Positions 54,807-64,000 of a stretch of DNA of 64,000 nucleotides are shown here, in pieces. This DNA is from Plantago ovata. Lineage: Eukaryota; Streptophyta; Magnoliopsida; Lamiales; Plantaginaceae. How positions within the stretch are numbered: the first letter of the stretch is position 1; every line of letters begins with the position of its first letter. A program made the translations under genes and the position numbers. The DNA lies in the NCBI GenBank assembly GCA_028274465.1, contig CM051455.1, forward strand, positions 88,990,871 through 89,054,870, in the 5' to 3' direction. The notes beneath the pieces were generated by a model that saw nothing but the letters and a program-made list of their open reading frames with translations, made no database searches and had not been told where the DNA came from.

Positions 54807-55074
54807 AAATGATTATCAAAAGAAAAGAGATAATTAATTAAGGGGAAAACTCAGCAAACACAAAGAACAAAAGCATTTTGGATAAATTTTGATAAAGTGT
54901 TTGATTGAATTTTATGATCCCTTGATTAAAAAAGTAATTATTGTGATGTTTTTGGCACAGATAAATTAAAAAGGCATTGAGTGCTTATTATTTAATCTGG
55001 ATCGTTGATTTCAAGCAAGATGCTTATCCAACGCTACATTTTTGAGAATTGACACGATCGGACAGTTACTCACT

Positions 55075-55188
55075 AGTGGGCCACTATGCATTTTTTACGC
55101 GTGCACCTTCCAAGCACTTGTATCTCTGTTTTACCTTGCTGAGATCTTAAATCAATTAAGACTCTCAAAGAACAGAGTACTATATAAA
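55075..55188 (+). promoter_or_regulatory. Possible internal promoter upstream of third ORF (S-e)
   Basis: AGTGGGCCACT (55075-55085), TCTCTGTTTTACC (about 55122), AATCAATTAAG, and TATATAAA (55181-55188), 172 nt before the third-ORF ATG. The order matches S-a. A second TATA-like run lies just before the ATG in both. Confidence 0.45.
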
Positions 55189-55352
55189 CATGAGTCTGTT
55201 CATAAGACAAAAACTTTTACAGACTCTGACAAAAACTTTGCCATTTCAAGCACAAACAAACCTCTGAGTTTTTCAGCAACTCTCCGGTCAAAACTTTCTT
55301 TTGCATAAGTTTACTGTTCCGATTTCCTTTGTCCCTATATATATAAGTGAAG

Positions 55353-56201
55353 ATGGCTCCCAAAAGATCATCTAACTCTGCCCCAAAAGACCAAAAAACT
55401 TCCAAGCCCCAAAACAGGAAAAGTTCCTCTTCTGCACCTGTTGTAACACAAGAAGCACCTACAATTGTGAACAATAGACTTTCACAATCGCCCATGGACG
55501 GAACTTATCTGGACACTGAAAAGTATAAAGGTAAGATGCAATGGGGTGCTTCTGCCCTAAGAGAGCATATGAATGTTCTCTCGGAAGAAGGAAACGCCGT
55601 TCAAGAAGCGGTGGATTTATTGGAAAGAAATGGACTGATGAAATTCATCGGTGCCACACCTACTTGCTTGAGCACCATTGCTGTGCTTGAATTTTACAAC
55701 AATGCTATTGTAAACAATGTCACTTAAAAAGTGATTACCACTAGTGTTCAGTCAAAACAAGTCGTCCTGAGATGGACTGACATTGCAGCACACTTTGAGC
55801 TTCAAGTCACCGGAGAATTTGAAGAGGTGACTGATGATACAGAGACCCTTGCTAACTTCTATGCTGAAGTTAGAAATCCTGCACCAATCAATGGGGTAGA
55901 GGCACCTGCAAAGTTCAGCATAGTGGATGTTAAGAGAAAACACCTAATTGAATCACTCAAATTTGTGTGCCTTTTTTCTGATTAGAGTAGTAGACTCTCA
56001 AGTCGGTGGAATAGACCAAATAGGGGCTGAAAAGAAGGCCCTTACTGAGAATTATCTTCAACAATGTTAAAACTGAGTTGAATTCGGCTAAGTTCATTTT
56101 TAACAAACTTGTGGAAAATGCTGAAAAATTTAAGTTTTCAGTTGAGGATAATATGGTAAGCCCACTGAGAATGTTTCTTACGGACTGAAGCTGTGCTACC
56201 T
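55353..56201 (+). pseudogene. Third ORF of S-e, cut by G4
   Basis: ATG 55353, MAPKRSSNSAPKDQK. Clearly homologous to the S-a/S-d third ORF (MAPKR start, YLDTxK, MQWG, LLERNGLMKFI, LEFYNNA, VxLRWTDIA, FYAEVRN, DVKRKHLIESL). TAA at 55724-55726 interrupts it; more indels occur near 55980-56040 and 56160. G4 inserts at 56202. Conservation across subfamilies suggests it was once under selection. Confidence 0.8.
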
Positions 56202-57402
56202 TGATGAACGTGTATTTGACACCTTCATTCGAGTCTTTTTTCACCTATTTAGCTATCCTCTATTTTAATTTAGCTATATTTTAGTGCATTTTATTAGAAT
56301 AGTGTCACGTTTCCCTTTAGTTTGCATTTTACAGGTTTTAGGCGAAAAACGTGTTTTCCGGGCAATTATATTGAAGAGAACGAAGAATCGGTGTTCCGAG
56401 GGCATTCGTGGAGTATCTAGAAGGTTCCGGATGATATTTGAGGTCTAGGGGTCGAGTTTCAAGGCTTAAAGGTCACTAGAAGGCAAAAACCGAGTCCGAA
56501 AAGGAAAAGAAGACCTAAAACGCGTCAAAAATGCGTTTCTCGCCGACTGGAGCTCCCGGGCGGTTCGCCCGGGATGTGGGGCGGTTCGCTCCACACCAGG
56601 CGGTTCTCCCGGTGTCTGGGGCGACTCGCCCCACGCGTGTCGAACTCCTATATATAGTTGCTTCTGTTTCTACGTTTTTCATACTTTCTGAGACCTTTTT
56701 TCATACCTTTCTCATTAGTTTTAGATAGGAATTCTCCAGAGCCTGTTCTGGGAATTCTTAGCGTAGGAGACTATTTTTCTTATGAATTTGGAGCTTGTGA
56801 GTTCGCGATTCTTCGGAGATTGACAACCTTCGACGGTAACATTGTATCTCACGATTTTTCTATTTATATTTATATCTTTCAACATGTTTTCATTCAATCT
56901 TGCTTTTATTTCTGTTGATTGTATGACATCTATGAGTAGCTAAATCTATCGTTGGTGATAGCATGTGATTTCTTAGTTAGGGTTCTTACTTATGCATGAT
57001 GGCGGTAATGCGAATCAGACTTTGAGTTATTGCTTTATTTCTTTGATCTATCTAAGCCCTCTATCTTCGTAGTGTTGAATTGAACAGAACACATTGGACA
57101 ATTCATGATCTTAGATTTCTATGCAAAACGATCAAGTACTTCATGCATGATTATTAACCTGCTATGCTTGTAATGATCATACTATCACTAACTTCCATTA
57201 TCTTTGATAAGAAAAATCTGTGCTAAGTCGTTTGTTGAGTTTATAGTTTAAGATAAATTAGATAAAGCTAGTTATAGTCCTTAAAGATCGACACTCGAGG
57301 TTATTTTAATGCTACACTACGGTTTTCGTTGTAGTTGTGAATTGCCTTTGGCTAAAAATAAATTTATTTGATTAATTGAATCTGACAAATTCCAGTTCAT
57401 CA
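56202..57402 (+). repeat. G4 5' LTR (1201 bp)
   Basis: TGATGAA...TTCATCA. TATATATA at 56649-56656. Palindromes at 56555-56636 directly upstream of it. Confidence 0.92.
56555..56636 (+). promoter_or_regulatory. Four GC palindromes upstream of G4 LTR TATA box
   Basis: CCCGGGCG-GTT-CGCCCGGG (56555-56573, perfect arms), then TGTGGGGCG with CGCTCCACA, CACCAGGCG with CTCCCGGTG, and TGGGGCGACTCGCCCCA, the last ending at about 56633. Arms differ between units yet pair within each, with one or two mismatches in the middle two. Confidence 0.8.
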
Positions 57403-57405
57403 AAT

Positions 57406-57424
57406 TGGCGCCGTTGCCAGGGAA
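57406..57424 (+). promoter_or_regulatory. Primer binding site of G4
   Basis: TGGCGCCGTTGCCAGGGAA, three bases after the LTR; Asp-type with one change. Confidence 0.82.
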
Positions 57425-57541
57425 CTATACTCCTTTTTCTCTTTAGCTTTTATATATTTTCAGCATTCAATTCCTAGTTTTAGTAGTTTTATTTTATTTG
57501 ATCTCTCTGATACTCTCTTCTTAGCTTGTTACAGATAGTGT

Positions 57542-59685
57542 ATGCGAAGTACACGATCTAGGAGAACACTACTTGCTGAACCAATCGCTGATATCGACAG
57601 AGTCTACCACCAAAGAAGGCGACTACTTCGACGACGTGAACTAGAGGAAATAGAGGATACCGATTTCTCTGAATCTCTACACAGTCTTTTTAAGGAAATC
57701 GTCGTAATGGCAGAAGCTAGACCACTGAAATCATGGGTTCAACCCACCAAGGATCGTATGAGGGGACCGACGATTGTTCTTTCGCCCGCAACTCGACATC
57801 TGGAAATAAAAAACCACGCGTTCCAACAACTTCCGAGGTTCTATAGCTTAGCAAGGGAAGATGTGATGGGGTACTTGCACGATATCGATGATTTCGTCAA
57901 CCAACTCCCACGACCCGGAGCTGAAATAACAGCGGATGAGTTGAGAATGAAGGTTATTTCTATAGGGCTTGGCGACAGGGCCAAGTCTACCGGCGGGTTC
58001 GCTTGACACTTGGGAAAAGGTTTTTTCAGCATTCATGGAGAAATACTTTCCTCACACCTTGACTACCGCGCTTAAGGCGCAAATCACTGGATTCAAACAA
58101 GACTATGATGAGACCATCTACACCGCGTTTGAGAGGTTCCAAGACCTCATGAACAAGTGCCCTCACCATGGTTTTGAGCTTTCGGATCTTTTCCAACACT
58201 TCTAGAATGGACTGACCTTTGAGAACCAGCAAGTGGTGGATTTCCAATGCCGTGACAATATTTGGGAAGAAACCGCGGAAGCCGTCTGGTCAGTTTTCGA
58301 AAGGCTTGCTAAAGGTTCGCAATTCTAGGATCCAATAGCAATGGTTAGGAGACGTGGACCTGAAGCTCCACCTACTCAGGAGGCCCTATGTATGGGGGGA
58401 ATGGGGATCGATTCGAGTGCTTTACCAATGAGTTGAAACAAGTCCTCAAGAACTCCGCAGGAATATCTATGTCGAATGAAGTTTGTCGAATATGCAAGAA
58501 CTATGGGCATGGAGCTCATATGTGTAGATCGAAGCTTGCATATGATGATGGAAATTGGGTTCAAGGAAGCGAAGAGGAAGCTTTTGCTATGGAATTTGGT
58601 ACCCAAGAAGCTAGCTACAGACAAGATGGTAGGAATCCTCGAGGTGAATTTTGAAGAAGAGGGTTCCGAATCAATCAAGGATACGCACCGGCTAGCCAAA
58701 CTTATGGACCTGTCCATGACCGTAGTAAGCTTAGCTATGGTAATGATCACTGCGAAAATCCCGCTCCAAAAGAGCAACCGAAGTCGAAGACGGCTCTACT
58801 GATGGAGAACTTGCAAAAAATGGTTGATCACACCCAAAGTTTTCTTAAGCGTTATGAAGAAGATTCTGAGAAGACTAGGGCGAGGCTTGATCGTTTGGAA
58901 GAAAGCACTAGGCTTGCCCATCAAAATATGCAAGAGTTGATTGACCGTGGAGCAAGTAGGGAGCAAGGGAAGTTGCCTAGCAACACTGAGAAGTCGATGT
59001 CTATTACCTTGGTGGGTGATCTTCCTGTTGAAATCACTATCAAGAAGGTTGCTAAATGTGAGCGTTTCAAGGATGAAGAACCCCCACTAGCCAAGGAAGA
59101 AGAGAAGGACCTTGGTTCTGATGAGAGTGATGAGGAGCAAGAGGATCCCAAGCGAATCCCTCAGAGTTTCGATGTTAAGGTCGGGATTGGTGAATTTGAA
59201 GATGTTCGTGCTACACTAGATACGGGATCTTACTCTAATGTGCTCCCAATGAATGTGTTTGAGAAGAGTAGCCTTGGAAAACTATCTGAGCATAAGGCTA
59301 TTGTGCAATTGGCAGATGGATCCTTTGTGAGACCCAAAGGCGTTGTGAAGAACGTATTGGTTAAGATTGGTGAAACTTCTGTGTACACCAACTTGTAGTT
59401 ATGCCGGCGTCTACACCTGGGATGGGGGATGTTGTTCTCTTGGGGCGAACGTTCTTGACTAAGCTACGCTCCGTGATAGAGATATACCGAAGAACTTGCA
59501 CCATTGAGGTGGATGGCAAGCAACATGTGTTACGAGCCATATCTGACCCAAATATTTGCTTCAATGCTTCTCACACCATTAACTACTTTGGTCTTACTGT
59601 CTATGTTCATTCTCATTCACAGGTTCGTGGCATGAGGAAAATATCCATGAAGGGGAAGTCTAGTACCCTAAAAAAAAAGAACTAG
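57542..59685 (+). pseudogene. gag-pro: G4 gag-protease, multiply broken
   Basis: ATG 57542 (MRSTRSRRTLLAEPIAD). Retrotrans_gag region to about 58270 with a deletion at about 57985 removing WLSSLP, then TAG at 58203-58205 and 58327-58329. Knuckle CRICKNYGHGAHMC near 58490. Protease ATLDTGSYSNVLP near 59215, frame break at TAG 59396-59398, and VLLGRTFLTKLRSV near 59440. No RT follows. The number of lesions agrees with an old insertion. Confidence 0.88.
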
Positions 59686-59921
59686 GAGCAAGAAGAAGTC
59701 GAGTCAAAGACTATAAACAATGGCGCTATCCGGGAGGCAACCCGGAGTTTTTATCGATTTATTACATTGCATGCATTCATACATTGAACAATTTGCCTCT
59801 CTTTATGTGAATTTGTTCGTTTGTGCTTACGTTTATGTTTGAGTGAGCTTTTTCGAGTGTTTTTCATGAGGGAAATGGTTTTCGGGGATAAAAACGGAGT
59901 TTTTCAAAAAAAGTTTCGTCT

Positions 59922-60027
59922 CCCCACCTCTGGAGGTGGGGGGCGAATCGCCCCACATGGCCAGAGAGCTTCAGAAGCTCTCTGGCCGTGGGGGGCGAAT
60001 CGCCCCACACACGGGGCGAATCGCCCC
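59922..60027 (+). promoter_or_regulatory. Internal cluster of five GC palindromes in G4
   Basis: CCCCACCTC/GAGGTGGGG (59922-59941), GGGGCGA-A-TCGCCCC (59940-59954), GGCCAGAGAGCTTC-A-GAAGCTCTCTGGCC (59959-59987, 14-bp perfect arms), and GGGGCGA-A-TCGCCCC again at 59992-60006 and 60013-60027. The 15-bp unit is the one found in the LTR promoters. It lies about 790 nt upstream of the third-ORF start. Confidence 0.85.
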
Positions 60028-60814
60028 ACAGAATCTGAGAAGGTAAAAAACGGGTTCAACCCCAAAATCCTCATATTTCCATCTCCTTCCACTCTCTTAC
60101 TCCCAAAATACCCAAAAACTCAAAAATTCTTCAATCTTTCATAAAACCTTCAATCCTTCATCAAATTTTGTATTATTTAGCTTCAATCGAAGCCCATTAC
60201 GTGCTCTTTCTTTTCACCCGAACAAATTTCTTCCTAGTTTATTCATTCGTCGGATATGAGGTAATTTCATATGAACCCTAATTTTTCAAATTTGGGGTTT
60301 TTTTGATTTATGCTTCAATTGAGCTTATATGATGTATGGGTTGATTGTTTGTGTGATTAGAAACGTTATTCACTATCAATTGCATGTTCAATTATGTTTG
60401 GTTTGTTGGTTTGAGGATTTTGCCTACTAGATGTCTATGTCTCGTTTTGCATTGCTTCTTTTCCTTCCATTCCATGTTTATGGTTGTGTTTATTGATGTG
60501 ATAATGATGTACATGATGGTAGAATGCATGATTGATGAGTTTGAGGATTTATGATGCTAGATTTTTTGCTACTATGGTATGAATTGAGCCTTATGATTTA
60601 AGGCTATTTGTTGTCTAGTAAGAGCATAATGTGATATGTTACATGTCGAAGATATATTGGTGTGTTGCATGTTAGTTCTAAAAGTAGCTAGACTAGACAT
60701 GGAGGTTTTGAGGAGTTCGATTGTTGTTATCACTCGTGTGTTTCACTCTTGCATTTGCATATGCATAAGTCTGTTTTATGTCGTACAAGATACTAATTGT
60801 TGTTTGTTGGAACC
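60028..60814 (+). other. G4 region before the third ORF, no gene
   Basis: T-rich, leader-like. GAGGTAATTTC at about 60258 could be a splice donor for a leader intron ending before the ATG at 60815. Otherwise nothing recognisable. Confidence 0.4.
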
Positions 60815-61073
60815 ATGCCTCCACGAGACAAGAAGAAAGCTGGCTCGTCTAAGAGCAAGAAGGGTAAGGGGACAACTTCAAGCTCCCAACCTTCCAATGA
60901 GTTGTTCGAGTTGTCTCTTGCTGCGATTGACGTCCGCCAGAGGCTCCAAGCAGATCTTGCTCAAGGTGGGCGATCAACTATTCCGGATAGAAGGATTGAA
61001 ATTTCAGACAGACTTGCTAACAGGCCAGGTTACAGGGTGCTCTCTCGTCTGGCAAGAAAGAGGAATTGGGGTT
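60815..61073 (+). pseudogene. G4 third ORF, N-terminal fragment
   Basis: ATG 60815, MPPRDKKKAGSSKSKKGKG, about 86 codons up to LARKRNWGLM, where the G5 LTR begins. The basic Ser/Lys start and the RNxGLM segment recall the third ORF of family S (LLERNGLMKF). Function unknown. The ORF looks cut and not naturally ended, which supports G5 being inserted in it. Confidence 0.55.
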
Positions 61074-62388
61074 TGATGAATGTGTATTTTACACTTTCAT
61101 TTGAGTCTTTTTTCACCTATTTTAGCTATCCTCTATGTTAATTTAGCTATATTTTAGTGCATTTTATTAGAATAGTGTCACGTTTCCCTTTAGTTTTTAT
61201 TTTACAGGTTTTGGTTGAAAAACGAGGATTTCAGGGAAATTTTATTGAAGTTGACAAGGAATTGGTGTTCCAGAAGCCTATTTGGAGTATCTGAAGGTTT
61301 CCGGATAGGATTTGGAGTCTAGGGGTCGAATCTGGAGGTTAGAAGGCAACTAGAAGTCAGAAAACGAGTCCGGAAAGGGGGAAAAATCCAAAAACGCGTC
61401 GAAAACGCGAAAAATCCCGGAATTTACTCCCGGGCGAATCGCCCGGGACGTGGGGCGAATCGCCCCACACCAGGCGACTCGCCCGGTGTGTGGGGCCCTT
61501 CGCCCCACACAAATTGGAAAACTATATATAGTTGCTCAGTTTTTCTCCGAATTTCATACTTTTCCAGACCTTCTCTCTCACCTTTCTCTGTAGTTTTAGG
61601 TAGGAACTTCCCAGAGCCTGTTCTGGGGGTTCATAGCTTAGGAGATACTTTTTCATAGCAGTTTGGAGCTTGTAAGATCGCGATTCTTTGGAGACTGACA
61701 ACCTTCGGTAACATTGTATCTTACAGTTTTTCTACTTATTTTTATATAACTTTCAACATGTTTTCTTCTATGATTTCTGTTGATTGCATGACAACTATGA
61801 GTATCTAAACTTATCGTTGGTGGTAGTATGTGAATTCTTAGCGAAGGGTTGATAATTATGCTAATGGCTATATCGGCATTATACTCCGTGTTATTGCTTT
61901 ATTTCTTTGATCTAGCGGAATCTATATCTTCGTATGTTGATTAATTATTGCACACAACTAGACCGGTCTTCGACCTATGCATATCTATATCTTCGTAGTG
62001 TTGAATAATTACGGAACACAATTGGACAATTCTTTTAGTCTTAGACCTATCAGAATTTATATCTTCGTAGTGTTTGATAATTACAACAGGACAATTATTG
62101 ATCAAAGATCTCCATGCAAGACCGAGGAATTTACGCATGATTATTAACCCGCTATGCTTTGAAGGACCATACTATCACCAATCTCCATTATTTGTTAGAA
62201 AAACCTTTGCTTTACCGTCTGCTATTTTTATATTCTATATTAGATTTGATAAAGCTAGTTATAGTCCTTAGAGATCGACACTCGAGGTCATTCTACTGCT
62301 ACACTACGGTTTTCGTTGTAGTTGTGAATTGCCTTTGGCTAAATAACAAATTTATTTGATTAATTGAGTCTGACAATCACGTTCATCA
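61074..62388 (+). repeat. G5 5' LTR (1315 bp)
   Basis: TGATGAA...TTCATCA. TATATATA at 61523-61530. Palindrome cluster at 61429-61510. No gene is seen. Confidence 0.94.
61429..61510 (+). promoter_or_regulatory. Four GC palindromes upstream of G5 LTR TATA box
   Basis: CCCGGGCGA-A-TCGCCCGGG (61429-61447), GTGGGGCGA-A-TCGCCCCAC (61450-61468), CACACCAGGCGA-C-TCGCCCGGTGTG (61466-61490, one mismatch), and a decayed GTGTGGGGC...GCCCCACAC (61488-61510) that contains GTGGGGCCC, a TCP-type site. The last ends 12 bp before the TATA box. Confidence 0.85.
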
Positions 62389-62391
62389 AAT

Positions 62392-62410
62392 TGGCACCGT
62401 TGCCGGGGAC
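62392..62410 (+). promoter_or_regulatory. Primer binding site of G5
   Basis: TGGCACCGTTGCCGGGGAC, same variant as G1. Confidence 0.82.
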
Positions 62411-62533
62411 TATACTCCTTTTTTCTGTTTAATTTGTTTATATTTTCAGCTTTCGATTCCTAATTCTAGTAGTTTTAGTTTTCCTTTTTAATCTCTCTCT
62501 GATACTGCTTTCCTAGTCTGTTACAGATAGTGT

Positions 62534-64000
62534 ATGCCACATACACGATCTAGAGGAACACCGCTTGCTGATTCAATTGCTGAGATCGACAGAGTCTACC
62601 ACCAAAGAAGGCGACTACTTCAAAGGCGTGCACTAGAGGAAATAGAGGATACCGATTTCTCTGAATCTCTACACAGTCTTTTCAAGGAAATCGACGGAAC
62701 TGCAGAAGCTAGACCACTGAAAGCATGGTTTCAACCCTCCAAGGATCGTATGAGGGGGCCAACGATTGTTCTTTCGTCTGCAACTCGAGATCTGGAAATC
62801 AAGAACCACGCATTCCAACAACTTCCGAGGTTCTATGGCTTAGCAAGGGAAGATGTGATGGGGTACTTGCACGATATCGATGATTTCGTCAACCAACTCC
62901 CACGACCCGGAGCTGAAATAACAACGGGTGAGTTGCGGATGAAGGTTTTTGCTATGGGGCTTGGCGACAGAGCCAAGTCATGGTTGAGTTCTCTACCAGC
63001 AGGCTCGCTGGACACTTGGGAGAAGGTTTTTTCATCTTTCATGGAAAATTACTTCCCTCACACCTTGACTACCGCGCTAAAGGCGCAAATCACTGGATTC
63101 AAACAGGACTATGATGAGACCATCTACACCGCGTTTGAGAGGTTCCAAGATCTCACGAACAAGTGCCCTCACCATGGTTTTGAGCTTTCCGACCTAGTCC
63201 AACACTTCTACAATGGACTAACCTTCGAGAACCAACAAGTGGTGGATTTCCAATGCCGAGGCAATATTTGGGAGGAAACCGCAGAAGCCGTCTGGGCAGT
63301 TTTCGAAAGGCTTGCTAAGGGTTCGCAGTTCAAGGACCCAAGGGCAATGGTTAGGAGACGTGGACCTGAAGCTCCACCGACTCAAGAAGCCCCTATGTAT
63401 AGGGGGAATGGGGATCCATTCGAGTGCTTTACCAACGAATTGAAGCAAGTCCTCAAGAGCGCCACTGGAACAACTGTTTCTAACGAAGTTTGCCGAATAT
63501 GCAAGAACTATGGACATGGAGCTCATATGTGTAGATCGGAGCTTGCGTATGATGATGGCAACTAGGCACAAGGAGGCGAAAAGGAAGCCTTTGCTACGGA
63601 GTTTGGTACTCAAGAAGCTAGCTACGGACAAGATAGTAGGAATCCTCGAGGTGGATATTGGAGAAGAGGGTTCCGAAACAATCAAGGCTATGCACCGGCT
63701 AGCCAAACTTATGGCCCAAACCAAGACCGTAGTAGGCTTAACTATGGTAATGACCACTGTGAAAACCCCGCTCCGAAAGAGCCACCGAAGTCGAAGTCGG
63801 CCCAACTGATGGAAACTTGCAAGATGGTTGATCACACCCAAAGTTTTCTCAAACGTTATGAAGAAGATTCTGAGAAGACTAGAGCGAGACTTGATAGGTT
63901 GGAAGAGAGCACTAGGCTTGCCCATCATAAGATGCAAGAGTTGATCGACCGAGGAGCAAGTAGGGAGCAAGGCAAGCTGCCTAGCAACACTGAGAAGTCG
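62534..64000 (+). pseudogene. gag: G5 gag, one nonsense codon, incomplete
   Basis: ATG 62534 (MPHTRSRGTPLADSIAE). Retrotrans_gag domain at about residues 95-230, knuckle CRICKNYGHGAHMC near 63500. TAG at 63563-63565 replaces the Trp of DDGNW found in G1 and G2. The frame then continues in homologous sequence; a further small deletion lies near 63810. The protease is expected beyond the window. Confidence 0.9.

Larger units (their letters stand above)
38909..56201 (+). mobile_element. S-e: Sirevirus-like Copia element carrying G2, G3 and G4
   Basis: Plus strand, a diverged S subfamily. LTR 38909-40454, PBS, gag split by G2 (40681-47107), pol with an inverted segment (51041-51539) and split by G3 (52468-54096), RNase H end, hairpin array, promoter-like block, and third ORF cut by G4 at 56202. 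The 3' LTR is not in the window. Confidence 0.93.
56202..61073 (+). mobile_element. G4: Athila-like element, 5' LTR to third ORF
   Basis: Plus strand: LTR 56202-57402, PBS, degenerate gag-protease, a 3' region unlike that of G2 (palindrome cluster and a third-ORF start), then the G5 LTR at 61074. Left flank TACCT. Its LTR is the most diverged of the G set. Confidence 0.87.
61074..64000 (+). mobile_element. G5: Athila-like element, 5' LTR and gag (runs off window)
   Basis: Plus strand: LTR 61074-62388, PBS, and gag to the end. LTR and gag are closest to G1. Left flank GGGTT. Confidence 0.92.

Overview
The window is plant (angiosperm, probably eudicot) heterochromatin made almost entirely of nested LTR retrotransposons. 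The evidence is Copia and Gypsy-type polyproteins, initiator-Met and Asp-type primer binding sites, TG...CA long terminal repeats and 5-bp target duplications. I see no rRNA, tRNA, CRISPR array, bacterial gene or intact host gene. Two runs of exactly 100 N (5962-6061, 22590-22689) are scaffold gaps.

Three families explain about 98% of the sequence. Family S is a Sirevirus-like Copia element (LTR about 1.55-1.7 kb, gag, pol, and a third ORF in the env position). Its copies are S-a (1-5961, minus), S-b (6062-10956 plus 20120-20690, plus), S-c (an LTR, 20691-22362, plus), S-d (22690-32971, minus) and S-e (38909-56201, plus, interrupted). Family K is a second Copia element with 2.07-kb LTRs. Its copies are K1 (10957-20119, inside S-b, TSD GAACT), an LTR fragment (22357-22589) and a solo LTR (36757-38835, TSD CTTTG). 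Family G is a Gypsy/Athila-like element with only gag and protease, plus in one copy the start of a third ORF. Its copies are G1 (32972-36007, minus), G2 (40681-47107, minus, complete, TSD ATAAA), G3 (52468-54096, a deletion derivative), G4 (56202-61073, plus) and G5 (61074 to the window end, plus). The only DNA not assigned to these families is 36008-36756 and 38841-38908.

Insertion order read from the junctions: K1 went into the reverse transcriptase of S-b; S-c then landed further along the same gene. S-d went into the gag of G1. S-e received G2 in gag, G3 in RNase H and G4 in the third ORF; G5 lies in the third ORF of G4. S-e also carries a 499-bp inversion in pol. No copy is wholly intact; G2 gag-protease is the best open frame.

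The most unusual content is non-coding. Each family carries an array of short hairpins or palindromes in which stems vary but stay complementary while the loop or centre is held. Family S has 6-7 hairpins with a 7-nt ACRGGNA loop between pol and the third ORF, seen in two diverged subfamilies. Family K has four hairpins with an AGGCGGC loop in the leader. Family G has GC-rich palindromes directly upstream of the LTR TATA box, repeated inside G4 upstream of its third ORF. The third ORF of S-a ends in a series of phase-0 mini-exons with short introns, each ending in Gln-Gln.
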